In this document: one piece after another, positions 33,226-45,326 of the stretch
Layout of the letters: each line of letters begins with the position of its first letter
How positions within the stretch are numbered: position 1 is the stretch's first letter
From: Ornithodoros turicata
Lineage: Eukaryota > Arthropoda > Arachnida > Ixodida > Argasidae
DNA: 64,000 nt
Assembly (NCBI RefSeq): GCF_037126465.1
Contig: NW_026999453.1
Span: forward strand, 1-64,000
Reading direction: 5' to 3'
Made by a program: the position numbers and the translations under genes
Notes under the pieces: model-generated
What the model saw: the letters and a program-made list of their open reading frames with translations, nothing else
What the model was told of the DNA's origin: nothing
The model's database searches: none

Positions 33226-35134
33226 AGTAGTAGGAGGGGGGGGGGGGTCCAGGCTTCGGGCGGTCCAGTTAGCAACATGAACCTCTGGACCCTGTCCTGA
33301 GCCCTGCGCGTATTTTTTCCCACACCCAGCAGGCGGCGCTCGGGTGGAGGCTCTTACCGGCGGGCGGAGCGTGGCCGGAGGGCTGCGTGCGCGCTTACCC
33401 GCTCACATTTTTTCAGCCATTTTTCAATCTGTGCCGACTTCAATCACAATTTTTTCCCGCTACAACAGGTGAGCGGTTTACATGCAGAGACATGCAAAGG
33501 ATAGCCATACACAAAAGTACAAGTGAAAATATATTTATTAAAGTCATTAGTGTCGAGAATTATGTTATGACGCTGTGTGAAGGAGAAAAACAATAGCATT
33601 GAAGGGGTATCACATTTTTTATTAGTGATTATCACGCAAGTTTTCAATTAAGCAGGAGGAGTATCACATTCTAATCAAAGAAGATATTTTTAATCAATAC
33701 GATTGCAATCAAAATTAAAAGTTGTATTATAAAAAGTCTAACATGACCACCATAGTGGAGCTTTAATTACAAGTGCCGATAGATGTAGTTAATTGTGTAC
33801 AGCAGAAAACCTGGAAGACCATGGGACAGGAATACAAGACGAAATAAAATCTATAACACTACAAAGAAGATATTCTTAATCAAAACAACAGAAGGGAAGA
33901 ATAATCTATTATTTTAACTGTCATAAAATCATCCTCATGACTTAATCTAGTCGAACCCCATACAATTTCTTTCTAAGAGACACTACAAACATTAGTTTGT
34001 TTTATGAATCCAACACAGAAAATATATTAAAAAATGAACTTCACCGTATAGCACGCTCCTAGCCAACAACCAGCTATAATAATATCTGCCCTGATTTGTT
34101 GAAGACCGGAGGCGTACGCCTGACAGTTATGAACATTTTCGAGCGCAATAGGGAAGAGAAGTTCCAACATTACACAATTAATCAAATTCTTATTAAGTAA
34201 TCAGAATAGACATACGGACATAACGAGAAACAAAACAATCAACCACTAATAGAGAACCAAAACACATCACGTAGACAAGAGGTACATGCAGGAAAATAAA
34301 TGAAAAAAGAATCTATCAAAACGATAAACATGCACGGACGAATAGCAGAGAAACACTTTGAAAGGCACATGATAATTTAATACAGCACAGAGCTAACACT
34401 GAATAGCAGAGAAACACTCTAAACGGCGCATTTGCCAACGTGTAAACAACAGACAAGAAAATATTATTGAAACAAGAACAACAGCTAATAGAGAGCCAAA
34501 ATCCAACACGTAAACAAGAGGTACACAAAGGATAAATAGTTGAAGAACAATCTAACAAAACGAGAAACATACGCGAATGAATAGCAGAGAAACACTCTAA
34601 ACGGCGCATCTACCAACGGTAAACAACAGACACATGCAGGAAAATAATCGAAAAAGAATCTATCAAAACGAGAAACATGCACGCATGAATAGCAGAGAAA
34701 CACTATGAACGGCACACCATCCACACGTAAACAATGAAATAATGAGAAATACAATCAATAGCTAGTACAGAACCAAACATATGCACCAAAGCAAACAAGA
34801 GGTACACAGAAGAAAATAATGAAAAAAAGCAATCAATCAAAACGATAAACATGCACGGATGAATAGCAGAGAAACGATTTGAACGATGCATCTGCTAACA
34901 TGTAAGCAACACACAGGAAAATAATAGTGAAACAAACTATTAAACATTACAATTTGAAATTGAAATAATATATCTTTTGAACTATCATAAAATCAACCTT
35001 GCGAGCTAACAATATAGAATTTTCATCCTACTCAGGCACTATACCTTGACAAAGCTATCCAAACACGCAGCACAGCTATGCTTTACACAGTACAACCAGA
35101 CTCGAGACCCGGTGGGGTCACTCTCTCCCTACCT
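33226..35134 (+). repeat. Left arm of element 2
   Basis: Matches the right arm from GTCCAGGCTTCGGGCGGTCC inward to GAGACCCGGTGGGGTCACTC. It holds more tandem AATAGCAGAGAAACAC units than the right arm and is therefore longer. It includes GATTTGTTGAAGACCGGAGG followed by CGTACGCC, also found in the MITE at 58596. Confidence 0.8.
34316..34890. repeat. Tandem units in the left arm of element 2
   Basis: GAATAGCAGAGAAACAC recurs near 34338, 34404, 34578, 34686 and 34860, each time followed by an ACGGCGCAT-like block and, further on, AAACAAGAGGTACAC. Spacing varies from 65 to 175 bp because units have gained or lost parts. The right arm (35815-36330) has the mirrored units in smaller number. Confidence 0.75.
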
Positions 35135-35569
35135 GCGATGTTCGCCTCCCGACTTGTCACAGAGATATCTACATTCTCCCACAAGCATTGAATGAACATT
35201 TCGAAGACGTACCCAAGCAGCACAATGTACTGAAAGTGAAGTGCAATACGGGTGGACGGTATGTGTGTTATCAAAGTTCTTTAGCTGATAATATTTTCTC
35301 GTTTGCTTAGATAATGTTTCTCTAAAACCAGTGTGCACTGACATAAAAGTCTATTCTTAGATTTTTTGCGTGCTATTGTTTTTTGATAGAATTCTTATTG
35401 TGTTCTTGAGAGTCGAATAATTCCAATGTATATTTGCGATCAATAAAAAAAAAATCGTCTCTGCACACCAGTCCTAAGAATATTTCCTTTTGGAGGAAAG
35501 AATGTGAAAAAGAGAGAGGATTTCCCCACCCCACAGATTGACAACAGGTTCCTCGCTTTGGGCTGCATA
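35135..35569. other. Unpaired loop of element 2
   Basis: About 430 bp not shared between the arms, including an A-rich stretch at 35441-35452. No motif is recognised. Unlike the centre of element 1 it is not GC-rich and not tandem. Confidence 0.6.
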
Positions 35570-37367
35570 GAGGGAGAGAGTGACCCCACCGGGTCTCGAG
35601 TCTGGTTGTACTGTGTAAAGTATAGCTGTGCTGCGTGTTTGGATAGCTTTGTCAAGGTAATGTTTATAGTGCCTGAGCAGGATGAAAATTCTATATTGTT
35701 AGCTCGCAAGGTTGATTTTATGATAGTTCAAACGATATATTATTTCAATTTCAAATTGTAGTGTTTGATAGTTTGTTTTGCTATTATTTTCCTGTGTGTT
35801 GTTTACATGTTGGCAGATGCATCGTTCAAATCGTTTCAGTGCTATTCATCCGTGCATGTTTATCGTTTTGATTGATTGCTTTTTTTCATTATTTTCTTCT
35901 GTGTACCTCTTGTTTGCTTTGGTGCATATGTTTGGTTCTGTACTAGTATTGATTGTATTTCTCGTTATTTCAGTTGTTCTCAGTTCAGTTTCAGTTTTTC
36001 TCAGTTCTCGTTGTTGATGGTGTGCCGTTCATAGTGTTTTTCTGCTATTCATGCGTGCATGTTTCTTGTTTTGATAGATTCTTTTTCAATTATTTTCCTG
36101 CATGTGTCTGTTGTTTACCGTTGGTACATGCGCCGTTTAGAGTGTTTCTCTGCTATTCAGCGTTAGCTCTGTGCTGTATTAAGTTATTCATCATGTGCCG
36201 TTCAAAGTGTTTGTCTGCTATTCGTCCGTGCATGTTTATCGTTTTGATAGATTCTTTTTTCATTTATTTTCCTGCATGTACCTCCTGTCTACGTGATGTG
36301 TTTTGGTTCTCTATTAGCGGTTGATTGTTTTGTTTCTCGTTATTTCCGTATGTCTATGCTGATTACTTAATAAGAAATTGATTAATTGTGTAATGTTGGA
36401 ACTTATCTTTCCTATTGCTCTCGAAAATGTTCATAACTGTCAGGCGTACGCCTCCGGTCTTCAACAAATCAGGGCAGATATTATTATAGCTGGTTGTTGG
36501 CTAGGAGAGTGCTATACGGTGAAGTTTATTTTTTAATATATTTTCTGTGTTGGTTTCATAAAACAAAGTAATGTTTGTAGTGTCTCTTAGAAAGAAAATT
36601 GTATGGGGTTTCAACTAGATTAAGTCACGAGAAATAATAGATTATTCTCCCCTTCTGTTGTTTTGATTAAGAATATCTTCTTTGTAGTGTTATAGATTTT
36701 ATTTCGTCTTGTGTTCCTGTCCTATGGTCTTCCAGGTTCTCTGCTGTACACAATTAACTACATGTACCGGCACTTGTAATTAAAGCTCCACTCTGGTGGT
36801 CATGTTAGACTTTTTATAATAAAACTTTTAATTTTGATTGTAATCGTATTGATTAAAAATATCTTCTTTGATTAAAATGTGCTACTCCTCCTGCTTAATT
36901 GAAAACTTGCTTGATTATCACTAATAAAAAATGTGATACCCCTTCAATGCTATTGCATCAGATTTTTTGGCTGAGTTTTTCTCTTTCACACAGAGTCATA
37001 ACATAATTCTCGTCACTAATGACTTTAATAAATATATTTTCACTTGTACTTTTGTACTTGTACCTTTGTGTATGGCTATCCTTTGCATGTCTCTGCATGT
37101 AAACCGCTCACCTGTTGTAGCGGGAAAAAATTGTGATTGAAGTCGGCACAGATTGAAAAATGGCGAAAGAAGTCGGCCCAGGCTGAAAAATGTGAGCGGG
37201 TAAGCGCGCACGCAGCCCTCCGGCCACGCTCCGCCCTCCGGTAAGAGCCTCCACCCGAGCGCCGCCTGCTGGGTGCGGGAAAAAATACGCGCAGGGCTCA
37301 GGACAGGTCCCAGAGGTCCATGCTGCTAACTGGACCGCCCGAAGCCTGGACCCCCCCTCCTACTACT
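35570..37367 (-). repeat. Right arm of element 2
   Basis: Reverse complement of 33226-35134 with scattered substitutions and fewer tandem units. Near 37135-37195 a GAAGTCGGC..AGG/CAGATTGAAAAATG block is duplicated that is single in the left arm. Confidence 0.8.
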
Positions 37368-37373
37368 GAGAAG
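37368..37373. repeat. Right 6-bp target-site duplication of element 2 (GAGAAG)
   Basis: Exact copy of 33220-33225, directly after the terminal TACTACT. Confidence 0.8.
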
Positions 37374-37382
37374 ACCACATCA

Positions 37383-37615
37383 ACGAAGTAAGAAACCAAT
37401 TCAACTAATTGGTTTAGTGGGCGTCAATGAGAAATGTTGATTTCCAATTGATTAATGAGATCCGACATGTTGTGTATTACAGACTGCGTCAATAGAAGGA
37501 ATGAGGAACTGGCCTAATGTGTATCAATGAGAAACTAATTTCCAATTGATTTAATGGGATCCAACATGTTGCATTGCCGTCACTAGAAGAAGTGAGAGGT
37601 CAGTTGCTCAAGAAA
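37383..37615. repeat. Two diverged tandem units of about 115 bp
   Basis: GTCAATGAGAAATGTTGATTTCCAATTGATTAATG (start near 37425) recurs near 37525 as TCAATGAGAAACTAATTTCC then AATTGATTTAATGGGATCC. Both are followed by ACATGTTG and a GTCA(A/C)TAGAAG block. It lies directly outside element 2. Confidence 0.6.
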
Positions 37616-39578
37616 CGAGTGTAATGGTGACCAGCAGTACATCATCTCTCTCAAATTAAGTAATAATATATGATTAGAAAGCACGCTGTACGTTCGTGTC
37701 GACAATGAACTAATTCGAACCATTTCAAACTATTGGAATTCCAGAACATGAACCGTATAGAAAATATCGCAAGTGGAAGTTGAATGAAAATTTGAAATTA
37801 AAATTTATTACGAACAAACCTAATGAGGAATCGAACAGACCGCGGGCCGCGATGTCGCCAACAGGGCGCGTTGTAATACATTTTCGTGCCGCACCACATA
37901 GTGGATCGTGCGAGTTGAAAATAGTTCGCATTATTTCAAATGTTTCATATTATACTCAAAGTACATATGCCGTGGTTCCTTGGTATTACACCTCTTACTG
38001 TAAGCTATTAGCATTCCGTACAAAATTCAATGAATGTATGAGGACGCTTTCTCCGGAACCGTCGGGACCACCACCTGACGGATTAATCAGTCTCTCACGA
38101 AATGTTGGAGCGTTGGGATGTGTGTGGTCGCTCACAAGCAGTTGGCGTCATTCGTGCTTGATTTCGAGGATTTGATCCGTGTCCAAGGTAAGAATCGATT
38201 TGTCAAGCATTCGCGTTGTTTGAACGCCGCTTAGCATGTTTTTACCCCTGCTCGCAGGCACTATGGCCGTTGGTGGGAGGATCGTGCAGTCAGTGTGTTG
38301 CCACCCGCCCTGCGTGCAACGGTACGTAATATATTTTGGCGCTCAGTTACGTTGACATGCTGCTGTTCCAGCACCTTTTGTATTATCCTCTGAAACGTTA
38401 TTACTTGAAGGTTACACTAGTACGACGCGGCTAGCATAGGGGCGTAGGCATTTGTCAGCAGGTGGCCAAAACGGAATCTCAGCGAAGCTGGATTGCCCTA
38501 ATTTTCACGCGAGAAAGGCAAGCTGGACGGGGCATTAGAAATCTCCTACGAAGCACAGAAGATCATTATGTCTTCGAGCTTTTTTTTTTCCTCAGCACTG
38601 TTCGGACATGGGGATACATCTCTATGAACTCTATTGCTGTGTATTTATGTTTCATGTGCTGATGACGGGCAGAATGCTTTCACAACATGTAAGTGCTCAA
38701 TTAGGTTTCTATTCTTGGTGTTTACTATATCTTGCTAGCGATTTTCAACCGCTTGGTGAATATTCGCCCTTATGGGAAACATGAGAAATAACTTTCTGCT
38801 ACTTGCAGTATTTTCACGTCTACTGTATTGTTATATGTGTAAGAATATAGGTTCACGCAGGAACACTATTGTGTGTAATTCATTTTTACAGCGAAAATAT
38901 GCTTTCTGATGCAACAGAATACTCACTGCGCATTCAAAAAGTGTATAGACAATGAGAATTTCATTGTGACTTTAATGGCGAAATCCTTGCTGCTGTAGAC
39001 TTTGCCAATGGGAAACTATGCTGGCCTCCAATGGGTGCGACCGAGCGCGGTTCCAACTTCGTTCCTATTGACATTTACAATGATTTCCCTAAATTGATAC
39101 TTCCTAAATTCTTGTTTTCAATATGGTATTTGTCCAAAATTATCGATACGAAATGAGAAATTTTGATCACTTTCAATGAGAATTGTGAACGTGATATCCT
39201 CTTCAACCGAATGAGATTTCTGGTCTACCTTCAATTGGACTATTTTGAATTTCCAGCAGGGATGCTTTCTCTCCTTTTCATGCGGCCACCTATCATTGCT
39301 GACGTAAAATCTAAATACACCACAGGTCTGGTAAATGGTACGGTGATATTATACTGAAGCTTGTGGAACAAAAGGATACAGCGATACAGCTTTAACTGTC
39401 TTCTTTCATAATGCTATTTGACTAGGTTTTTACGATTATATTTCACGCCATTTTAATTCTTGCCTGAAGAGCACCACTCACATTTCTGGACATGGCTCCT
39501 CAAGATGAAACACACGTTATGTCTTGAACTAATCACCGCGGGAAATCGACTATAGCCTCTCACACTGAGTTGTCATAC
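37616..39578. other. Intron 6 between element 2 and the transmembrane exon
   Basis: AT-rich, with no shared repeat or recognised frame. A plus-strand open frame at 37780-38175 has no motif and no splice support. Confidence 0.4.
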
Positions 39579-39661
39579 CTGTGAAAGCAAATATGACAGC
39601 CCCACCTATCAACAGCAAGCCCAGCGCAGCAACGGATATTGCTATCACTCTCTTGTTGGAG
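39579..39661 (-). CDS. Exon 6 of the minus-strand gene: transmembrane helix
   Basis: This 83-nt exon has a strong acceptor (GATTTCCTTGCAG) and donor (CACAG/GTATGACA). Its frame reads SNKRVIAISVAALGLLLI followed by GGAVIFAFT, a basic anchor and then a 23-residue hydrophobic helix. The basic residues lie on the N-terminal side and no signal peptide precedes them. By the positive-inside rule the N-terminus stays in the cytoplasm, making a type II membrane protein. The first base completes the codon opened by the 10-nt microexon, and the last base is completed by exon 7. The exact fit of a perfect helix between two good splice sites makes this the most secure exon of the gene. Confidence 0.82.
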
Positions 39662-40720
39662 CTGCAAGGAAATCAGATTTCTGAGCAAACAACATTGTAA
39701 GTAGCACTACCCTGAGGGTATAAGGAGGAAACACGTAGCCAACAGACCCGAATGGACAAACAGAAACCACCAAAATTATAATATGTTCTACAAGAAGACC
39801 CTACGTACGTGCAGGTAAATTCATCGACAGCTGACTAATACAAAAGTAGTCACGGACTTGTTTGTTCATAATGACACGGGTTGTGTCATCCCTCACACTT
39901 AATCCAACACACTTAACATAACCTGGCGTTGGATCCAAATGCTAAGGCAGTCTCAGCAAAAAAAAAAGAATACAAAAAAAAAACGAAAAAAAAGAATAGT
40001 GTTTTTTTTTCAACTTTCGAACAATGTTCGCATAACGGATTAGTGATACAGCATTTACTTCCCCCAATGTAAATCTTGCTGCGCTGAAGAACAATGTCTT
40101 TGAATGCTTTAGGTGACAATTTTTCCTAGAGGACTGCAGCATGAATGATGTCATCTTTGAGGGTTTGTGACTTACACCCTGGAAGTGTGCTGAAAGCTGG
40201 GCGGAGAACCTGCTTTTTCAAAGGAATGTAACACTTCGTGAAAAACGGGGTCATTATACCTATGCAATTCTGCACAAGGTGCATGCCGTGGTAGATGATT
40301 CAGTTACAGAATTGCTTTCGTGGAGTGCCTTGCAGTAGGTAACCCGGGTGTTCTAGCCAGGTAATTTGTTGCCGAACTGAATTCTTAAGGACATGTAGAT
40401 GTACACTAGCTTTCTTTTCAGAGCAGAGTGTTTCAGCAGGGCGTGAAAACGCTATTGTTCACTGGTTCAATGCGACAACACAGTCCCGAAAGTAAGGCTT
40501 TCGAATCAACCCTGCCGTGTCAAGAGAAGGGCTTATTCCAAAAACCATAGGGGAAAGAATTGGGGCCGGCCAATATTAATTACAAAATTTCTCTTTCATC
40601 TTACTTCTTTGCTCATTAAACACTGAGCTAAATTCATTTTCAATGTTTGTCGTCAGGTACACAATATACCGAGCACGCTGCTTGCTTTGGTTCAATAAAG
40701 GAGAAATGATCAGTACTTAC
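39662..40720. other. Intron 5 between microexon and transmembrane exon
   Basis: It contains an A-rich, oligo-purine patch at 39957-40013 and otherwise unremarkable sequence. No element or gene is recognised. Confidence 0.45.
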
Positions 40721-40730
40721 CCTTCTTGAC
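40721..40730 (-). CDS. Exon 5 of the minus-strand gene: 10-nt microexon
   Basis: On the minus strand TATTATTGGAATTTTTAG is followed by GTCAAGAAGG and then a near-perfect donor GTAAGTAC. Exon 4 ends with one base of a codon and exon 6 needs two bases before its first. Ten bases are exactly what converts one phase to the other, giving Gly-Gln-Glu-Gly across the junctions. Without it exons 4 and 6 would be out of frame. A microexon this short can be missed by annotation software. The alternative is that another unseen exon does the same job. Confidence 0.68.
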
Positions 40731-43613
40731 CTAAAAATTCCAATAATAAACATATGAAGTCAATGTGCTAACACGTACGAGGTTTTTTTTTTTTTTTTTT
40801 TGTAGGTGTCGTTACTCGACTCATGTTCACAAGCCTTACGGTATCACTGTTGTCAGGAGTACAAAAGATTTGACTTGAAGCTAGGGGGCAGGAACTATGA
40901 TGGTTATTGGTAATGCCTAAATGAATGTGTGTGTGTGAGGGGGGTCATGAATAAACAGTACCACCTATCAACATACAAAATTTGATTGCTCCCATTTTAC
41001 TATTTCTGTGTTATAACTGATTTGTTCTCGCCATTTGGGTATTTACTTATTTCGTTATTTACCAACGGCTGGGAACTCTCTCACCACCCGCAATTTTAGG
41101 CCATCTTATGCACAAAGCCACACTTGCTTGTCCTCTATCCATATTCTTTGTGCCAGTAGGGAAGACCCGAGCTCTGCACGACCCGACTTTTCTTGGCCCG
41201 ACCCGGCCTGCGTTTCCCTGTTTTTATGCTGTCCGACCCGGGCCGATGACTCAGCGAATACCCTAGCATTTCCAGCCGTAACTTGTACATTTCTAGCGCC
41301 TATCAAACAAATTTGTAAGTATATTTATAGAAGATAAGGTCACAAATATATAAGATGTGTGGTAGTTCCTCCCACTCACTAAGCTTTGTTGACGTGATTG
41401 TGAAATATGTGAGGGGTCTGAAACAATGTGAAGTGACTTTGAGAAAGATCAAGATAACATCACATCACATAACGCAGTGTGCTTGTTTTTTGCAAATATA
41501 TGAACAGAAATGACGCCGGCACGGGATATGAACTAATGATCATAATAATACACTAGTAGTCCATTCTTTTTACGTCCTGCACATATCCCAGGAATACACA
41601 GTATCAGATAGTTTTCAACGTCACATTGTGGACGTACAGATGCAGTCCGGTAGACGTCTTGGACATATGCGATGTGCGCAACTTCCCACGACGCGCCTGA
41701 GATATTTCTGGTTTACTGGGATTCTAAGCCGCAAGCAGAATTTCTCTTAACCATTACAGAAGATTCGGTTTCTTATCGTTGCAAGCAACATTCAGTAAGA
41801 GCTGACATTGTCTCACACTGATCTCGCACAGTGTGTGTAGATTGAAGATTCCTGCGAAAATATTAGATGTGTTAAATGCCACCTGTCGAATAAGCTGAGC
41901 CACGCAAGGCAAAAGAAGAAATCGGAGCAGAAACTGTCTTTGTGCCCGTGTTACTATTAATTATACGTATTTGCTAACAAACTATGCTAAATGTACGCGT
42001 ATTTCCAAAATTATACAGGGACAGTTTTTGGTTCTCTTTCCTACACTAGCGCTCAAATTTATTTTTGAATCTTTATGTAACGGCCTTGCGGGTACTTGAG
42101 GTACTCACATCAATAAACAAGTCAATAAATAGCCCTATACATAAACACCCAAAAGAGATATAATAGCAATGTCCGTAAGACATCCCACCTGCTGCACCTC
42201 ATTGTCTCCGTAAATGTTCGTCAGATGTCCAAGCGGACTCCCTGTTTCACTCACTTGAACCTGACATAGGTTAGATATTCAAAGGACTGCAATGTGTTTT
42301 TGAGGTTTTGTATAGTCATCAATAGCAGAAACTCAATCGGGAACATGGAACATGGTTGCTTTTACGAGTTGGGCGGTTATCTCTCACCAGAAATATTCTG
42401 GTAAGACGTAACATATTTAACTTTTTCTCTACGTTTACAGGCAACAACCGTCACCATACACTGCATGCCTGCTCCTGCACGGTACATTTTACACATGACC
42501 GACTGGGGGAAAATCCTATATCACCGACGCGATCACCAGTCTGACATATACTTATTCTTCTTGCATCAAGTACTAGCAGTCTGTAATCGGGGTACGCAGA
42601 AGACAGCACAGTGCGGAGGACTTCGAACTAAAGAAGAACACACTGACATAATACTTATCGTTCGTTCACACTTCCTTACATAATCGCTGTTTACTCTGAT
42701 CGCGGTTGTCTAGTGAAACAAACACACAATGTCTGCTCTTAACATTCAGGAGCTAGTAACCATAGACATTCAAAACGTGAAATAAAACGAACTATTGGCT
42801 ACATATGACGTCTGCTGGTCTGACAATCGTGATATATAAAATTTGGAGGCGTACGTTAATAGCACCTATCAGTGCTGGTATTTCATCATGCTTTTTCTAG
42901 GGGAAAACTTATTGAAAGTTGGGCTCCCGCAATGTCAGCGAGAAAGAACGGCGTATTAATCACTTGAGAGTCGAGGAAGCTGAGAGAGAAGTAGGTCAGG
43001 GCAACTGCGCAAGTCACTTTGATGGCTAATGGTACAAACCTTTGGATGCATCGCTAATTTGTCCTCTACGGTAGCTTACAGCAAAGAAACGCGGGTTAAT
43101 AACCTGGTCCGGCTATTCCGGTTACATATGTCGTCACAAGGCGCGTGGATGTGTTAAATAAAGGGTAACAACACACTATCTGTAAAATAAATAATTTGGC
43201 GAGAACGAAAAAAAATGCATATGTAGATTTGCTTTCAAAAGATGTTACTTCAATCCTACTGGCGTGTCTAGAAGGTCGACATTTACACCTGTATACCACC
43301 GTTCCTTCATCTCAACGTACTATTCTCGGTAGCATACATAGTTGGGACCTGCCTTTTGGTGCGGGATTAGCACTTAAACAAGTTACTCGTGTCTATCAGC
43401 TCGCTATATTCCACAAAATCTAACTGAAACGCATTATCCACTGTAGCAATGCAACCGTACCTGAAACCAAAATTGAATAATCCGTAAGCAGGTGGCACCA
43501 TCGAATTATTTTTGGTAAAGATCCTTGGGACATCGGTCAGGAACTGACAAGTGAGCCACTCATTTGCTCACTGATTATATAAAAATCTTAAATGTCTAAT
43601 TTTACGGGACCTT
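40731..43613. other. Intron 4 (first part), no intact gene
   Basis: A T tract lies at 40783-40801. At 41165-41250 there is a short cluster of degenerate CCCGACC/GGGTCGG words. At 42422-42440 a plus-strand acceptor (TTTCTCTACGTTTACAG) precedes an open frame to about 42537 (HTLHACSCTVHFTHD), which I do not accept as a gene without transcript evidence. The rest is featureless. Confidence 0.4.
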
Positions 43614-44222
43614 CGTTTTACGTATGGGGACCTTCAGCGATAAATATTCTAAGCAAAAAAAAAAAAACACGTCGACAGTTCGCGATTTTTTTAGGAATTG
43701 ATCAGCTTGTGTTGACATATTTCTTTCGCAGAGCAGTGCACCGATCCGCTCTATGGAGGAGCTATCCGGCTGTCAATTTCGTGTTCATCCATCCGGTTCA
43801 CATACGGGGGCGACGGAAGATTAGGAACAGCTGCCAGAGATGCTTTGGTGTCTTTCCTGTCCCTTATCAAAGTGACTGGTGAACAGCGCTTGCGGTTCTG
43901 TCGTTCCGTTTGCGAGATAACGTGCTATTATCATGGATGATCACGTATGCACCGCGAGAGCTGTGGACTAGTCGGGTAGAGGAAGACCAAGCGTCTCTTG
44001 CGATCTCGGGGATTGGACACCCCCGCCTGGTGTGCGAACCAGGCGAATGAACACGAAATTAACAGCGGGATAGCTGATCCAAACACCGAATCCGGGCTCT
44101 ACTCCACGCAAGAAATATGTATACCCAAACCGGTTAATTAGTCGAAAAAGTCTAAGTGCCGATGTTTTTTTTTTATCTTTAGCTTTGAATATTTTTTGCT
44201 TAAGGTCCCGGCACGTAAAACA
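43614..44222. mobile_element. Foldback MITE, longer copy of the family at 17876-18193
   Basis: The left end GTTTTACGTATGGGGACC and the right end GGTCCCGGCACGTAAAAC are complementary. Inner blocks pair as well: AATTTCGTGTTCATCCATCC against its relative at about 44047-44062, and CGCAGAGCAGTGC against GCAAGAAATATG-side sequence. The element is therefore palindromic over much of its length. The half at 44040-44220 aligns with 17990-18190. No coding capacity and no clear target duplication are seen. Confidence 0.65.
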
Positions 44223-44736
44223 GTGCTTCCTGAGACACCCGGTATAGTGTGGGTTAACGAACGTAGTTTTCTTGTGTGTTTTGCAGCTTCCATCAGTGAC
44301 CGTTTGTTATTTTGTGTGCAAGCGCTAGCCTATCGTCATACGCACGGGCTTTAGTTTTGGTACAAATACAGATTGAGCTCATTGGTTTATTCGTTAGTGT
44401 TCCCCAAACATATGGATGACCAGCGATTACAAAATTGGACACTCGTTTTCGGAATACGGGAAGCATTGTTGGTAGTTTTATGCGTCTGGCTGTCTCTTGT
44501 TTTTTAGCATTCTACGTAAAGGGAAGCCTTCAAGTGCATTCCTGAGCACCTACCCTTAAAAGTGCATATCAACGTTTCTCTCGTGCTTTTCCACGAGGTA
44601 CTCAACTATTCAACTTTAACAGCAGTCATCAATCTGGGAATTACGATTGTTTTTTGCTCTGTCTCGAAGAGGCATTTTTCGTGAAACGCCACCGTTGACA
44701 AGCTCAACATGCCGAGTTATCAATAACAATATTGTT
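44223..44736. other. Intron 4, nothing recognised
   Basis: Unique-looking AT-rich sequence between the foldback MITE and the BEL relic. Confidence 0.4.
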
Positions 44737-45300
44737 GGGAAACGTACCGGGAAGGAATGACTCCAGCTGGAACACACGAAGGTTTATTGCTCAGACTGTT
44801 GACTAGCCAGCGAAACGAATAAAACATGCGCGAAGGAGCAGAGGGTGGTCGGGGAAGAGCATCGTTGTCTTCCACAATTCTTCCACTCCCCGACATGAGT
44901 AAAAGACATGAGTATTAGCTCGCCTATACTGCAAAGGGTACGACCCCTAGGTCTTGAAAACGGCGGGCAGATGGCATTGCGGAGCTGTACTCCCGAGTCC
45001 ACCTACGCCAGAAGTGAGCAAATATAACTTCACGGCGCTGGACGGCGCTTCTGTCGATCAGGGGGGTTTGATGGAAATTTTGGTTTGTCATCGAAAAATC
45101 TGGGAGCTGTGAAAAAGCTGGAAGCGAGAGAAATCTCGGGGGGTCATTGGAAGGATAGGTCAGAGGGCGTGAATTAATAGTGGCCTCGATTGCTCCGGAG
45201 ATGGTAGTGAGTTGCCAACTAAAGGAAAATAACAGTCGCGCAGGAGGAGGACAGGCCAGAGGCTGGGCCCTCGCTGTCTTCCGCAGTTCTTCCAAAGACC
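44737..45300 (-). pseudogene. BEL/Pao-like LTR-retrotransposon remnant
   Basis: On the minus strand about 45195-44927 reads EATINSRPLTYPSNDPP, then FWRRWTREYSSAM. This is the C-terminal part of a BEL/Pao integrase region (NSRPLTY...FW.RW..EY). Downstream, about 44899-44737 opens TGTCGGGGAGTGGAAGAATT, contains CAATAAA and ends CCCAACA, like an LTR. Upstream, 45200-45300 carries a diverged copy of the same LTR sequence (TGGAAGAACTGCGGAAGACA). The upstream LTR runs straight into the last part of pol, so nearly all of the interior has been deleted. Confidence 0.7.
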
Positions 45301-45326
45301 TTCATGGTGTTTTGTAGTTACACACG

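Larger units (their letters stand above)
33226..37367. mobile_element. Element 2: 4.1-kb giant foldback element, same termini as element 1
   Basis: The left arm (33226 to about 35134) is the reverse complement of the right arm (about 35570-37367), around a loop of about 430 bp. Ends are AGTAGTAGGAGGGGG and CCCCTCCTACTACT, a perfect 6-bp direct repeat flanks them, and the sequence outside is unrelated. The arms share a GC-rich outer 200 bp and an AT-rich interior with tandem units. I find no transposase, polymerase or integrase frame. The first seven bases and the 6-bp duplication length match element 1, while the arm sequences do not. It lies in intron 6 of the minus-strand gene. Confidence 0.85.
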
